The notes: a model not told the origin generated them from the letters alone. DNA of 39,693 bases from Clostridiales bacterium (GCA_012838995.1 DUOD01000068.1:1-39693); one strand, 5' to 3'. Positions 17,501-26,758 are shown, numbered from the stretch's first letter. Program-made: numbers and translations.

Positions 17501-18815
17501 TTATTTTATCACTACTCGCCGATAAACCGGTAGTTTCAAGGTCAAAGGCTACAAAACAGTCGTTATTCCCTTCATCGTTGTAATTAATTACAATGGGAAC
17601 ATAATCGTCCACTATGTAACCTTCCACACCGTATATGACTTTTATATTATATTTTTTGCCGGCACTAAAAATTTCGGGATAGGCCTGAACCACGCCATGA
17701 TCGGTAATGGCAATGGCTTTATGCCCCCACTTGGCCGCTCGTTCTACCAACCTGGAAGGCGGTGTCACACCGTCCATCGCACTTAAACTTGTATGGGCAT
17801 GGAGCTCCACCCGTTTATAAGGACTGGTATCCGTCCTTTCCTTTACTTCGCAGCAATTAACATCCCTGGCAATAATCATAAGTTCCCTTTGGTATTTGTC
17901 GTATTGGCATTCACCCCTTACCTTTATCCACTGGCCGTTTTGAGGTGCCTTGAAATCCTTGGTCCTCCCTCTATCAAGAAATAACTTAACCGTAATAGAA
18001 TTGGTATAATCGGTAATATCAAAAACAATTAATTCCTTATTGCCGTTTAGAGGTTTTATCTCCTTATTAATAATTCTTCCCTTAACCACTGCCTCCCGAC
18101 ATTCTTCCCTTATTTCGGAAATGGCAATTTCATCGGAGTTAATTGCCCTGCCAAATACAATCGTATTGTCACCGGATAAACCCTTTGAACTGTGGGGCCT
18201 ATCCCCTCCGGGTTTTGGATTTGCGTTGCTGCCGCCGTTGGCCGCACTCTCCACCATCTTTTTATCTTCCTTCAGCCTTTTATAATAAATATCCTTTCTC
18301 AAAGTATCGCCATACTCTTTGTTGACATAAATATTTACATCCACCTCAAGGTTTAGCTGTTCCTTAACCATTTTTTTTACCTGGCCGCATATGCCATTCT
18401 CCATTATAAAATTTCGACCGTATTCGTCGGCAATTTCAAATTCTATACAATTATCCTTCCAGACCGTTCCGTTAAGCCAACCAGCCAAGGAAGGATAAAC
18501 CCGGCATATATTCTCCTTTAAATTTTCCAGGTATCCATCCATAAATTCCTCCAGGGACCCTGGAATATTATAGATTATTGTCAGTGTTACTTTATTGAAA
18601 AAGGGAAATGAATGTTTTAGTTTTTGTTCTATTGTCTTTAAAAGGGATTGATTAATAACACGGCCTGAAGACAGGCAAATTTTCCACGACCGTTTTGTTT
18701 TATTGATAATCATTTTTTCTATATATACCAAAGATAAAATATTTTTATATTCTTTTGCATACTCCACTTTCAGACCTTTCAAAAGTTCATAAAGAGTCGA
18801 CCTTTTACTCAACAT
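14505..18815 (-). CDS. polC: DNA polymerase III alpha subunit, PolC type
   Basis: 1436 residues, full length. Order: N-terminal region, OB fold (about 220-325), PHP domain starting with ELHAHTSLSAMDG (about 337), a DnaQ-like 3'-5' exonuclease inserted in PHP with FDLETTG (about 424), AHNARFD and HRAVDDARV, a four-Cys zinc finger (CPTC..CPKC, about 908-940), and the polymerase core with PDIDLNFSG (about 963). It is the main replicative polymerase of low-GC Gram-positives, with built-in proofreading. ATG 18815 follows GGGGGA. It lies 22 nt after the glycosyltransferase gene and is probably read from upstream promoters. Confidence 0.98.
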   Translation of the reverse strand: MLSKRSTLYELLKGLKVEYAKEYKNILSLVYIEKMIINKTKRSWKICLSSGRVINQSLLKTIEQKLKHSFPFFNKVTLTIIYNIPGSLEEFMDGYLENLKENICRVYPSLAGWLNGTVWKDNCIEFEIADEYGRNFIMENGICGQVKKMVKEQLNLEVDVNIYVNKEYGDTLRKDIYYKRLKEDKKMVESAANGGSNANPKPGGDRPHSSKGLSGDNTIVFGRAINSDEIAISEIREECREAVVKGRIINKEIKPLNGNKELIVFDITDYTNSITVKLFLDRGRTKDFKAPQNGQWIKVRGECQYDKYQRELMIIARDVNCCEVKERTDTSPYKRVELHAHTSLSAMDGVTPPSRLVERAAKWGHKAIAITDHGVVQAYPEIFSAGKKYNIKVIYGVEGYIVDDYVPIVINYNDEGNNDCFVAFDLETTGLSASSDKIIEIGAVKIIKGEIVDTFHSMVDPGIAIPEKIVKLTGINQDMVKGSPSIDVVLGRFKDFVGDSVLVAHNARFDISFIKKNGREHGIEFNNTVLDTLALARELYANLKRHRLKDVAKHLGFDMENAHRAVDDARVCGNILIRAMDDERLRNIKDLKELNRGLNKQASISAAETYHATILVKDGRGLTNLYKLISLSHLEYFYRRPRIPKTLLNKYREGLIIGSGCEAGELYQAILKGYDEKRIIDIANYYDFLEVQPLANNEFLVRSGVVANNQQLIEINKRIIDMGERLNKPVVATGDVHFLDPEDEYYRRILMKGQGFADADRQAPLFLKTTQEMLEDFYYLSRQQAEEIVIHNTNTIADMIEHIRPIPNEFCPPQIEGAEQRVRDMTKEKAMELYGQVLPEIVRNRIEKELSSIIDNGYAVLYYIAHKLVKKSLDDGYLVGSRGSVGSSLVATLCGITEVNPLPPHYRCPTCKYSDFEIDTGRYDCGIDLPDKPCPKCGTRLAKDGFNIPFEVFLGFKGDKVPDIDLNFSGEYQSKAHKYAEELLGKGHVYRAGTIATIAQKTAYGFVKAYLDEKGIVASEAEMRRLINGCTGIKRTTGQHPGGVIVVPKDKQIFEFTPIQYPADDKSADVITTHFDYHSLENQLVKLDILGHDDPTVIKMLEDMTGIKAKDIPLDDEKVMSIFSGTSALGLAPEDINSPVGTFGIPEFGTRFVRTMLEDTKPTTFGELIRISGLSHGTDVWLNNAQQLIKNGTAKLSEVICTRDDIMTYLISKGMQPAIAFRIMENVRKGKGLTEEEQSMMQEKQVPQWFIESCKKIKYMFPKAHAAAYVIMAFRIAYFKVYYPAQFYAAYFTARADDFDADLMVKGEAEITKKMEMIQDLGNKATAKDKNMLTILEVGLEMYKRGIKLCKVDLYKSHPERFIVTDDGILPPLNSLQGVGKNAAWNIARARQKQQFLSIEDIKLRAKASKSVIEALSNHGCLEGMPASNQISLFSY

Positions 18816-18837
18816 TGTGTATCCCCCGTAATTGTCG

Positions 18838-19470
18838 TTATCTGGCGTTACTTAAAGTCTTAACAATCTCCCAGTACATTTTCACTCTAGCAGCAAAACC
18901 TTTTATCAAGCCCATCTTTTCTTCCTTCATCACGTGGGTTAAATTTTCGAGAAATACCTCTTTAACATTAATGTTCTTGCTGCTGACAATCCTAGTCAAT
19001 ACAGTTTCCACGCCAAACCTTGAAATATCTGCATCATAAAGATCGTTGATAATCCGGCCGGTAACACACCTTTGTCCCGAAAGAAAAGGTGTTAGCCTAT
19101 GGGCAAAATCAGTTATTACCCTTCCGTTTGTAAAAATACCAATTGTCATATCCACCGCTTTTTCAAGTACCGGTTTTGTTAATTGCAGCACATGATTTTT
19201 CGTTAATCCCACCAAATCTGCATCCAAGAACAGAATTGCATCACCGCTGCAGCGCTTTAAACCTTCCTTTATGGCGCCCCCCTTACCAATATTCTCCTTT
19301 AGCTCAACAACCATGGCACCGCATTCTCTGGCAATGGCAGCCGTTTTGTCCAAAGAACCGTCGCTTACTACAATTATTTCCTCGATAAGATCTACATCTT
19401 TTAGGGGTGTGATCACTCCCTTTATGGTTTTTTCTTCATTAAATGCCGGAATAATCACCGTTGCCTTCAT
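18838..19470 (-). CDS. Family 2 glycosyltransferase, cytoplasmic GT-A type
   Basis: 210 residues. VIIPAFNEEKTI at the start and VVSDGSLDKT near 34-43 are nucleotide-sugar-binding motifs, GKGGAIKEGL is typical of GT2 enzymes, and FLDADLVG gives the DxD metal motif (D83, D85). A C-terminal basic amphipathic stretch (KGFAARVKMYWEIVKTL) may touch the membrane; no clear transmembrane helix is present. It resembles dolichol-phosphate-mannose-synthase-like and glucosyl-3-phosphoglycerate-synthase-like proteins, but donor and acceptor cannot be told. ATG 19470 follows GGAGG. It sits between ispG and polC in an operon that makes isoprenoid carrier lipid precursors (uppS, dxr, ispG), so a polyprenyl-phosphate acceptor is a fair guess only. 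Confidence 0.85.
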   Translation of the reverse strand: MKATVIIPAFNEEKTIKGVITPLKDVDLIEEIIVVSDGSLDKTAAIARECGAMVVELKENIGKGGAIKEGLKRCSGDAILFLDADLVGLTKNHVLQLTKPVLEKAVDMTIGIFTNGRVITDFAHRLTPFLSGQRCVTGRIINDLYDADISRFGVETVLTRIVSSKNINVKEVFLENLTHVMKEEKMGLIKGFAARVKMYWEIVKTLSNAR

Positions 19471-19492
19471 TTAGCCTTTTCCTCCAGAGTGT

Positions 19493-20575
19493 TTAACCCC
19501 CGTTACCAGCCATGCTTTGTATCTCCTTTACAAGCTCATCTATTATTTTGTCCTCCGGAACTTTTTTTATAATAGTACCTTTTTTAAACAATACCCCCAT
19601 TTTATTACCCGATGCAATGCCAATATCCGCTTCCTTGGCCTCACCCGGACCATTGACACTACATCCCATTATTGCAACCTTTAAGGGTGCTTTTATATCC
19701 TTTACCCTCTTTTCCACCTCATTGGCTATCTCAATTAGGTTTACCGTACATCTGCCACAGGTGGGACATGAAACTATCGTAACTCCCCCATCCCGCAGTT
19801 CAAGACTCTTCAATATCTCTTTAGCCACTTTAACCTCATTTAGCGGATCATCGGTTAGGGAAACCCTCAACGTGTCACCTATGCCCATTGACAGGAGGGC
19901 GCCAATGCCAACGGCTGACCATATGCTGCCCTTAAAAAAGGTACCAGCTTCGGTAATGCCTATATGCATTGGGTAATCAACCTTTTCACATATTAACCTA
20001 TAGCTCTCAATGGTCAACGGTACACTGGATGCTTTCATCGAAACAACAATATCCTTAAAACCGTGCCGCTCAAAAAAATCTATATATTCCAACGCACTGG
20101 CGACCATCGCCCGGGCATTAACACCTCGGTATTTTCTCAAAATTTCTTTATTTATCGATCCGCTGTTAACCCCGATTCTTATGGGTATTTGCCTATCCGC
20201 AGCCTTTTTTATAATCTTTTCAGTTCTATCAAAGCTACCGATATTACCCGGATTTATCCGAATCTTATCGATACCGTAATCCATAACCTTTAAGGCCAGC
20301 CTATAGTCATAATGAATATCACCTATCAAAGGTATTGAAACCGACTTTTTTATCCTTTCCACCGCCCGGGCATCTTCCTCATCCCTTATTGCCAGCCTAA
20401 CCAAATCACACCCGACCTTCTCCAACCGCTGTATTTGTTCTATTGTATTTTTAATATCCTTTGTTTGGGCTGTAGTCATGGACTGTATGGAAATGGGGTG
20501 GGGACTGCCGATCATGACAGAACCCACGGATACAACCTTTGTATGTCTTCTCATACTAAATAGCTCCCTATTCAC
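19493..20575 (-). CDS. ispG: 4-hydroxy-3-methylbut-2-enyl diphosphate synthase
   Basis: 360 residues. The TIM-barrel half begins with SVMIGSPHPISIQSMTT; the C-terminal 4Fe-4S domain has CPTCGRC (about 269-275) and GCSVNGPGEAKEADIGIA (about 301). It performs the penultimate step of the MEP pathway, reducing MEcPP to HMBPP with ferredoxin or flavodoxin electrons. ATG 20575 overlaps the rseP stop by 4 nt (ATGA). Together with dxr in the same run it shows that isoprenoids are made by the MEP route. Confidence 0.97.
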   Translation of the reverse strand: MNRELFSMRRHTKVVSVGSVMIGSPHPISIQSMTTAQTKDIKNTIEQIQRLEKVGCDLVRLAIRDEEDARAVERIKKSVSIPLIGDIHYDYRLALKVMDYGIDKIRINPGNIGSFDRTEKIIKKAADRQIPIRIGVNSGSINKEILRKYRGVNARAMVASALEYIDFFERHGFKDIVVSMKASSVPLTIESYRLICEKVDYPMHIGITEAGTFFKGSIWSAVGIGALLSMGIGDTLRVSLTDDPLNEVKVAKEILKSLELRDGGVTIVSCPTCGRCTVNLIEIANEVEKRVKDIKAPLKVAIMGCSVNGPGEAKEADIGIASGNKMGVLFKKGTIIKKVPEDKIIDELVKEIQSMAGNGG

Positions 20576-21582
20576 CTGGTAATATCATTATAGGTAATGA
20601 ATATCATCAGCGCAATTAAGACAACGAAACCGGCAAAGTGAATCAAACCTTCCTTTTCCTGGTCAATGGGTTTTCCCCTTACGCCTTCAACCAGCAAAAA
20701 AACCAGCCTGCTTCCGTCTAAGGCGGGAAAGGGTACAAGATTAATAACTCCCAAATTTATACTCAAAAGGGCTCCCAGCCGCAACAAATAAAGCTTACCT
20801 TTTTGGAAGGCCTTTCCTATTTCACCTATAATGCCGACCGGTCCCATTACCTCATCCACTGCCCGTCCGGCAAATAAATCACGGATTAATAAGACCAGAC
20901 TGACTATCATTTTTCGGATAATACTGAAAAACTCCCTTACCCCTAGACCTATGGCCTGGAAAACCGATACCTTTTCATATTTAATGCTAATCATAGGTCG
21001 CTCTGCAGCCTCAGGTTCAAGGGTTAATAGAATGTCTCTTTCTTTATTATCCCTTAATACCTTTATTTCAATACTGTCTCCCCAGTTTTCATTTAATATT
21101 TCCGCAAACTTATTTACCGTATCCACCCGTATTCCTTCAACCAAAAGGATTTTGTCCCCTGCCATTAACCCCGCCCTCTGGGCAGGTGTATTTTCAAAAA
21201 CCCTTTCTATTTCCACGGGGGAAGCAGGTACACCGATGTTATAAACTAAAATTACAATAAAAATAACCGCCAGTACAAAATTCATCAAAGATCCGGCAGA
21301 TAACACAGCAAACCTTTTCCATACTTTTTGGTTGTTGAACGCCCGCCTGTCGTCGGATTTTATATCCTCCCCAATCATTTTTACATAACCGCCTATGGGA
21401 AGAATCCTTAAGGAATAAGCGGTCTCACCTTTCTTAAATCCCAGGATTTTTGGACCCATGCCAATGGCGAATTCCTCTACCTTTATACCCACCCTTTTGG
21501 CGGTAATAAAATGGCCCAGTTCATGGAATATAATAAGTATGCCTAAAAATATAATGGCAACGATAATTGTTGTTATAGGCAT
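20572..21582 (-). CDS. rseP: Site-2 protease RseP/RasP, membrane zinc metalloprotease
   Basis: 336 residues, typical of Firmicute RasP with one PDZ domain. The HEXXH motif HELGH is at residues 20-24 inside the first transmembrane helix. A second helix is near 95-115, the PDZ domain runs about 120-190, and the third ligand motif NLVPFPALDG is at about 280-289, followed by a last helix. It cuts transmembrane segments of anti-sigma factors and leftover signal peptides. Start ATG 21582 lies 14 nt after dxr; the neighbourhood uppS-cdsA-dxr-rseP is standard. Confidence 0.96.
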   Translation of the reverse strand: MPITTIIVAIIFLGILIIFHELGHFITAKRVGIKVEEFAIGMGPKILGFKKGETAYSLRILPIGGYVKMIGEDIKSDDRRAFNNQKVWKRFAVLSAGSLMNFVLAVIFIVILVYNIGVPASPVEIERVFENTPAQRAGLMAGDKILLVEGIRVDTVNKFAEILNENWGDSIEIKVLRDNKERDILLTLEPEAAERPMISIKYEKVSVFQAIGLGVREFFSIIRKMIVSLVLLIRDLFAGRAVDEVMGPVGIIGEIGKAFQKGKLYLLRLGALLSINLGVINLVPFPALDGSRLVFLLVEGVRGKPIDQEKEGLIHFAGFVVLIALMIFITYNDITR

Positions 21583-21596
21583 AATACACCATCCCT

Positions 21597-22730
21597 CTAC
21601 AACAGATTATTTCTAATCTGCCGGTCAATATTTATTATATCTTCTATTGAAGGATTGAATACAGGTACGTGTCTTTTCATTTGCCCTTCGATAATTTCAT
21701 ATATTTCAGTAAACTTTATTTTTCTTTTTAGAAACAGATCAACGGCAACCTCGTTTGCCGCATTTAACACCGTAGGCATTGTGCCACCAATTTGTAGAGC
21801 CTTATACGCATAGTCCAGTGCTTTAAAGGTAGTACGATCAGGCTTGAAAAATTCAAGCTTCCCTACCTCTACCAAATCTAGCCGTTTAACCCTATTTATC
21901 TTTCTGTCAGGATAACCAAGGGCAAAGGATATGGGCAGCCTCATATCCGACACTCCAAGTTGAGCTATAATTGATTTGTCGATATACTCCACCATGGAAT
22001 GTATTATGCTCTGGGGATGTATTACAACATCAATTTTATTCCAAGGTACACCGAATAACCAGCTGGCTTCTATTATTTCCAGCCCTTTATTCATTAATGT
22101 TGCAGAATCTATGGTGATTTTTTTGCCCATTGACCAATTAGGATGTTTTAAGGCCTCTTCTACAGAAACCGTCATTAATTCCTTTGTAGTCTTGCCAAAA
22201 AAGGGACCGCCCGACGCCGTCAAAATAAGCCTTTCTACGTTCCCTTGTTTTTCTTGACGGATACATTGAAAAATCGCGCAATGTTCACTGTCTACGGGTA
22301 TTATCTCCCCATTATGCTCTCGCTGTAATTTTTTTATAATACCGCCGGCGGTAACAATGGCCTCTTTATTGGCCAACGCAATCCTTTTGCCAAGTTTAAT
22401 TGATTTTATAACGGGTTTTAGGGCAGTAATACCCACCACCGAAATAAATATGATATCCGCCCTCTCGTCTATTATATCCTCCATCCCCTCATTTCCGATC
22501 AAAACTTCCGTTTTACCGTCCAGCAATCTTTTTAGCTTCCTACCCTTGCTTTCATCCACTACCGCAACTTTCTCAGGCCTGTATTTATGTATTTGCTGCC
22601 TTAACAATTCAATATTTGTATTGGCACTTAAACCCATTATCTCGTACTTATCCCTATTCCAATCTATCACATCGAGTACTTGTTTGCCTATGGAACCCGT
22701 ACTCCCAAGCAGTACCACTTTTTTTTTCAA
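21597..22730 (-). CDS. dxr: 1-deoxy-D-xylulose-5-phosphate reductoisomerase
   Basis: 377 residues. NADPH motif GSTGSIGKQ at residues 8-16; NKEAIVTAGG, PVDSEHCAIFQC, SGGPFF and HPNWSMGKKITIDSATLMNKGLE cover the metal and substrate sites. It makes MEP from DXP, the first committed step of the MEP pathway. Translation starts at TTG 22730, 8 nt after GGGGG; no better ATG is present. The gap of 66 nt before it, the largest in this block, has a possible weak promoter. Confidence 0.97.
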   Translation of the reverse strand: MKKKVVLLGSTGSIGKQVLDVIDWNRDKYEIMGLSANTNIELLRQQIHKYRPEKVAVVDESKGRKLKRLLDGKTEVLIGNEGMEDIIDERADIIFISVVGITALKPVIKSIKLGKRIALANKEAIVTAGGIIKKLQREHNGEIIPVDSEHCAIFQCIRQEKQGNVERLILTASGGPFFGKTTKELMTVSVEEALKHPNWSMGKKITIDSATLMNKGLEIIEASWLFGVPWNKIDVVIHPQSIIHSMVEYIDKSIIAQLGVSDMRLPISFALGYPDRKINRVKRLDLVEVGKLEFFKPDRTTFKALDYAYKALQIGGTMPTVLNAANEVAVDLFLKRKIKFTEIYEIIEGQMKRHVPVFNPSIEDIINIDRQIRNNLL

Positions 22731-22752
22731 ATTATGTATTCCCCCTATACCG

Positions 22753-22780
22753 TTTATAAGAATTTAAAAATTAAAGTTAA
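22753..22780 (-). promoter_or_regulatory. Possible weak internal promoter before dxr
   Basis: Minus strand TTAACT (22780-22775), 16-nt spacer, TATAAA (22758-22753) in an AT-rich 66-nt gap. The -35 element is 4/6, so this is tentative. Confidence 0.35.
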
Positions 22781-22796
22781 TTAGAAGGTAACTATT

Positions 22797-23606
22797 TTAT
22801 AATACCAAGGTAAAATATATATATGTCAGTGGCGCAGTAAATAATACGCTGTCAAACCTATCAAGGATTCCGCCGTGGCCGGGCATTATGTACCCAAAAT
22901 CCTTAGCATCGTAATTTCTCTTAATAAAAGAGGCCGACAGATCGCCGAATTGGGAAAATATACCGCAAATTAACCCTATAACCAAAAAATGATACCAATC
23001 TATGGAAAAATTAAAATAAAAATTGCCCACTGCCCAACAAATCATGCCTATAGCAATTGGGCCAATAACACCGCCTACTGCACCTTCAATTGTCTTTTTG
23101 GGGCTTAAGTCAGGAGATAGTTTGTGTTTGCCCAGTAACTTGCCGGAAAAATAAGCAAAAGTGTCCGACGACCAGGTCAATAAAAACAGCAATATAAGAG
23201 CTAAATTATTAATGGGAAAAGCAACCTTTGAAATCAACAGTATGGTTATAAAACTCAAGGTGGGATAAACCAAACCCAACATGGTAATCATTATATCATT
23301 AAACCCGTATTTTTTGCTGAAAATTGAAACCATAAACAAAAAAATAATGGTTATCAATAGAATAAAAAAAATACTGTCCCTCATGTTAAAATCGGTTGCA
23401 ATAAAAATCAACACAGCACTTATAAAGCCCACTAAATTTATTAATTTAATTTTACCCCTTTGTACAACGGAATAAAATTCAAAAAGCCCCACCAAAGCAA
23501 CCAACATCAAAGCAATCTTAAACACCCAGCCTCCCAAAAAGATAACAAATATTAATATGAGAGCACCAACAATGGCACTGATTACCCTAGATAACAACAA
23601 ATTCAT
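22797..23606 (-). CDS. cdsA: Phosphatidate cytidylyltransferase
   Basis: 269 residues, a polytopic membrane protein with about seven or eight hydrophobic helices. The C-terminal CTP transferase signature is clear: FGDLSASFIKRNYDAKDFGYIMPGHGGILDRFDS, with KTIEGAVGG before it. It makes CDP-diacylglycerol for phospholipid synthesis. ATG 23606 is only one base from the GGTGA site; TTG at codon 3 would be better spaced, so the exact start is open. It begins 14 nt after the uppS stop. Confidence 0.96.
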   Translation of the reverse strand: MNLLLSRVISAIVGALILIFVIFLGGWVFKIALMLVALVGLFEFYSVVQRGKIKLINLVGFISAVLIFIATDFNMRDSIFFILLITIIFLFMVSIFSKKYGFNDIMITMLGLVYPTLSFITILLISKVAFPINNLALILLFLLTWSSDTFAYFSGKLLGKHKLSPDLSPKKTIEGAVGGVIGPIAIGMICWAVGNFYFNFSIDWYHFLVIGLICGIFSQFGDLSASFIKRNYDAKDFGYIMPGHGGILDRFDSVLFTAPLTYIYFTLVL

Positions 23607-23620
23607 TCACCAGCTTTCGT

Positions 23621-24391
23621 TCATACTGCACCAAACCGTCTGTCTCTTTTTTGGTAGTCTTTTATTGCCCGTAATAAAACCCTGCTGCTAAAATCCGGCC
23701 ACATTATCTTACTAAACCATAATTCTGAATAAGCCATTTGATATAATAAAAAGTTGCTTATTCTGTATTCACCACTCGGTCTTATGATTAAGTCCGGATC
23801 AGGAAGATCGTGGGTATATAAATACTTTGAGAACAACTCCTCATTAATCTGTTGTTGACTGATTTTTCCAAGACACACATCATTGGCTATTTTTTTTACT
23901 GCACGTAAAATTTCAGCCCTACCGCCATAGTTAATGGCTAAATTCAATACAATGCCGTCATTATCCTTGGTCAATTGGGTGGAGTTGTGTATTTCTTGTT
24001 GTATGTGCATAGGAAGCTTACTGATATCACCAATTATTTTTAATCTGACATTGGATTCATTAAGCTCCTTTGTTTCCTTTTTTAAATATTCGACAAGAAG
24101 AGCCATAAGCCCATCGACTTCGCTCTTGGGCCTTTTCCAATTTTCGGTGGAAAAAGCAAATAAAGTCAAAACTTCAATCCCCAGTTTCTTGCAGGTTTTT
24201 AAAACATTTCTTATGGTTTCCACACCGGCACGGTGGCCTGCTGACCTCGATAAACCCCTTTTTTGGGCCCATCTTCCATTTCCGTCCATGACTATAGCCA
24301 CGTGCCTGGGTATGTTATTCATGTCCAAATCCTCAATCGAAATATTTTTTTTTCTAAACCCATTAAACAAACCATTTAAAATATTTATCAT
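23621..24391 (-). CDS. uppS: Isoprenyl (undecaprenyl) diphosphate synthase
   Basis: 256 residues from ATG 24391, after AAAGGGG; a TTG five codons upstream overlaps that site. Cis-prenyltransferase motifs in order: HVAIVMDGNGRWAQKRGL, GHRAGVETIR, TLFAFSTENWKRP, LNLAINYGGRAEI and DLPDPDLIIRPSGEYRISNFLLYQMAYSE near the end. It builds the C55 lipid carrier used for peptidoglycan. It is the first gene after a strong terminator, yet I see no convincing promoter in 24392-24451; read-through or a divergent promoter is possible. Confidence 0.97.
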   Translation of the reverse strand: MINILNGLFNGFRKKNISIEDLDMNNIPRHVAIVMDGNGRWAQKRGLSRSAGHRAGVETIRNVLKTCKKLGIEVLTLFAFSTENWKRPKSEVDGLMALLVEYLKKETKELNESNVRLKIIGDISKLPMHIQQEIHNSTQLTKDNDGIVLNLAINYGGRAEILRAVKKIANDVCLGKISQQQINEELFSKYLYTHDLPDPDLIIRPSGEYRISNFLLYQMAYSELWFSKIMWPDFSSRVLLRAIKDYQKRDRRFGAV

Positions 24392-24451
24392 TAATACCCC
24401 TTTCAAAATTGTCGCTGTACTTTTTTAACGCCCCGTAAGGATAATTATGTC

Positions 24452-24483
24452 TTTAAAAAAGCAGCATTAGCTGCTTTTTTAAA
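24452..24483 (-). terminator. Symmetrical hairpin terminator between the PASTA-like gene and uppS
   Basis: A perfect 14-bp inverted repeat (24452-24465 with 24470-24483) has a 4-nt loop, a GCAGC/GCTGC core and A6/T6 flanks. It would work on either strand. It starts 6 nt after the stop of the 61-codon gene. Confidence 0.88.
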
Positions 24484-24488
24484 CATAA

Positions 24489-24674
24489 TTAACACTTTCC
24501 TACCAACAATTCAAACCTATTACCCACTTGCTTTACCCTCAACACCCTGTCTTGACCTTTACTCGAATCTTTAGAATAAGAATTTATATATGTAATATTT
24601 ATTTTGAATCCGTTAGCTTTCATTATTTCTTCAGCCCGATCCAATCTATAGCCTAATACCTCTGGCATATTCAA
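24489..24674 (-). CDS. Small single-PASTA-like protein of unknown function
   Basis: 61 residues. MPEVLGYRLDRAEEIMKANGFKI follows the PASTA beginning (P-x-[VL]-x-G, then an amphipathic helix and a Gly-turn), then a strand, a polar middle and a final RVLRVKQVGNRFELLVGKC. There is no signal peptide or membrane helix, so unlike PASTA domains of penicillin-binding proteins and Ser/Thr kinases this one should be cytosolic. TTG 24674 lies 7 nt after GGAGG, which is inside the end of frr; the stop of frr is 2 nt before it. The tight coupling and the terminator just after it argue for a real gene. Function unknown. Confidence 0.72.
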   Translation of the reverse strand: MNMPEVLGYRLDRAEEIMKANGFKINITYINSYSKDSSKGQDRVLRVKQVGNRFELLVGKC

Positions 24675-24676
24675 TA

Positions 24677-25234
24677 CTATACCTCCATAATCTCCGCTTC
24701 TTTTGCCTCAACGATTTTGTCTATTTCTTTAACGTGGTCATCGGTAAGCTGTTGTATTTCTTCCTCGGCTATTCTCAGTTCGTCCTCTGTAATTTTAGAA
24801 TCCTTTTTCAGTTTCCTATATTGATCATTGGCATCCCTTCTAATGGAGCGGATGGCAACCTTTGCTTCTTCTCCTTTTTTCCTAACAACCTTCGTTAGTT
24901 CCTTCCTTCGTTCCTCGGTTAGCTCGGGCATTACAAGCCTTATTACCTTTCCGTCATTATTGGGATTAATACCTAAATCGGATTTCAGTATAGCTTTTTC
25001 GATATCTTTTAACGCATTGGTATCCCACGGTGATATAACTAGCAACCGAGGTTCAGGTGCCGAGATGCTACCCAATTGATTTAATGGAGTAGGAACTCCA
25101 TAATAGTCAACCATGATTCTGTCCAGTATTTGCGGATTAGCCCTTCCAGCCCTTAATCCTGCAAGATCCTTTTTAAGCACGTTTATGGTCTTTTTCATCT
25201 TTTCTTGTGAGGTTTTTTTAATGTCATCATGCAT
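24677..25234 (-). CDS. frr: Ribosome recycling factor
   Basis: 185 residues, exact family length. [53 protein letters not shown] and the final helix with [18 protein letters not shown] identify RRF. It splits post-termination ribosomes together with EF-G. ATG 25234 follows GGAGGAATG, 3 nt downstream of pyrH. Confidence 0.98.
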   Translation of the reverse strand: MHDDIKKTSQEKMKKTINVLKKDLAGLRAGRANPQILDRIMVDYYGVPTPLNQLGSISAPEPRLLVISPWDTNALKDIEKAILKSDLGINPNNDGKVIRLVMPELTEERRKELTKVVRKKGEEAKVAIRSIRRDANDQYRKLKKDSKITEDELRIAEEEIQQLTDDHVKEIDKIVEAKEAEIMEV

Positions 25235-25237
25235 TTT

Positions 25238-25954
<717 letters not shown>

Positions 25955-26012
25955 TTATAACCTCCAGTCATTACCCTTTAATTTCTACATAAAGTAGACA
26001 AATCCTTCTATA

Positions 26013-26041
26013 ATTATATCTTTATATGCACATATTTTAAA
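26013..26041 (-). promoter_or_regulatory. Probable promoter of pyrH-frr
   Basis: Minus strand perfect TATAAT (26018-26013), 17 nt after a weak TTTAAA (26041-26036) that overlaps the U-tract of the tsf terminator. Leader about 55 nt. Confidence 0.45.
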
Positions 26042-26065
26042 AAAGGAACACTGGCATGTGTTCCT
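26036..26065 (-). terminator. Rho-independent terminator after tsf
   Basis: In minus-strand RNA AGGAACAC pairs with GUGUUCCU (26065-26058 with 26051-26044), 6-nt loop, followed by six U. It begins 24 nt after the tsf stop. Confidence 0.88.
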
Positions 26066-26089
26066 ATCTGTAGTCATAATAGTGTTTAA

Positions 26090-26737
26090 TTATTTACATT
26101 GCTGTTTCATTACTTCCTCAGCAAAGTCATCTTTTCTCTTCTCCAAACCTTCTCCTCTTTCATAACGTACAAATCTTCTAATATTTATATTTTCACCAAT
26201 GGTGGCAATTTTTTCCGTAAGTATATCCTTTACCGACTTATCGGTATCTTTAATGAAAGGCTGTTCCAATAAACATACTTCTTTATAGTATTTTTCAAGC
26301 CTTCCTTCAACAATCTTATCTATTACTTTTTCCGGCTTGCCCTCATTCAACGCCTGGGCCTTTATTATTTCTCTTTCCTTTTCTATAACCTCATCAGGAA
26401 CATCTTCCCTTTTTATGTATAATGGGTTGGCTGCTGCGATTTGCATTGCCATGTCCTTTACAAAAGTCTTAAATTCATCGGTCTTGGCAACGAAGTCCGT
26501 TTCACAGTTTACCTCAACAAGCACCCCTATTCTTCCGTCTCCATGTATATAAGAATCTACAATACCTTCAGCAGCTATTCTTCCGGCCTTTTTGGCTGCT
26601 GCCGCCAAGCCTTTTTCACGCAACAATTCGATGGCTTTTTCCATGTCGCCGTTTACTTCCGTTAGGGCTTTTTTACAATCCATCATGCCTGCGCCAGTGC
26701 GTTCCCTTAACTCTTTTACCATTGACGCTGTTATCAT
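26090..26737 (-). CDS. tsf: Elongation factor Ts
   Basis: 215 residues from ATG 26737, 11 nt after AGGAGG; the longer frame from 26782 adds residues foreign to the family. The N-terminal UBA-like domain shows [19 protein letters not shown]; the core has [14 protein letters not shown], which contacts EF-Tu, and [13 protein letters not shown] near the end. It is the shorter EF-Ts form found in many thermophiles and Clostridia, with only about one core subdomain in place of two. It exchanges GDP on EF-Tu. The gap to rpsB holds a large hairpin. Confidence 0.97.
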   Translation of the reverse strand: MITASMVKELRERTGAGMMDCKKALTEVNGDMEKAIELLREKGLAAAAKKAGRIAAEGIVDSYIHGDGRIGVLVEVNCETDFVAKTDEFKTFVKDMAMQIAAANPLYIKREDVPDEVIEKEREIIKAQALNEGKPEKVIDKIVEGRLEKYYKEVCLLEQPFIKDTDKSVKDILTEKIATIGENINIRRFVRYERGEGLEKRKDDFAEEVMKQQCK

Positions 26738-26758
26738 ATTATTTTCTACCTCCTGCAT

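Noticed and set aside
24392-24451. Possible promoter before uppS
   Set aside because: No pair of -35 and -10 boxes with acceptable spacing could be found, although the terminator upstream makes one likely.
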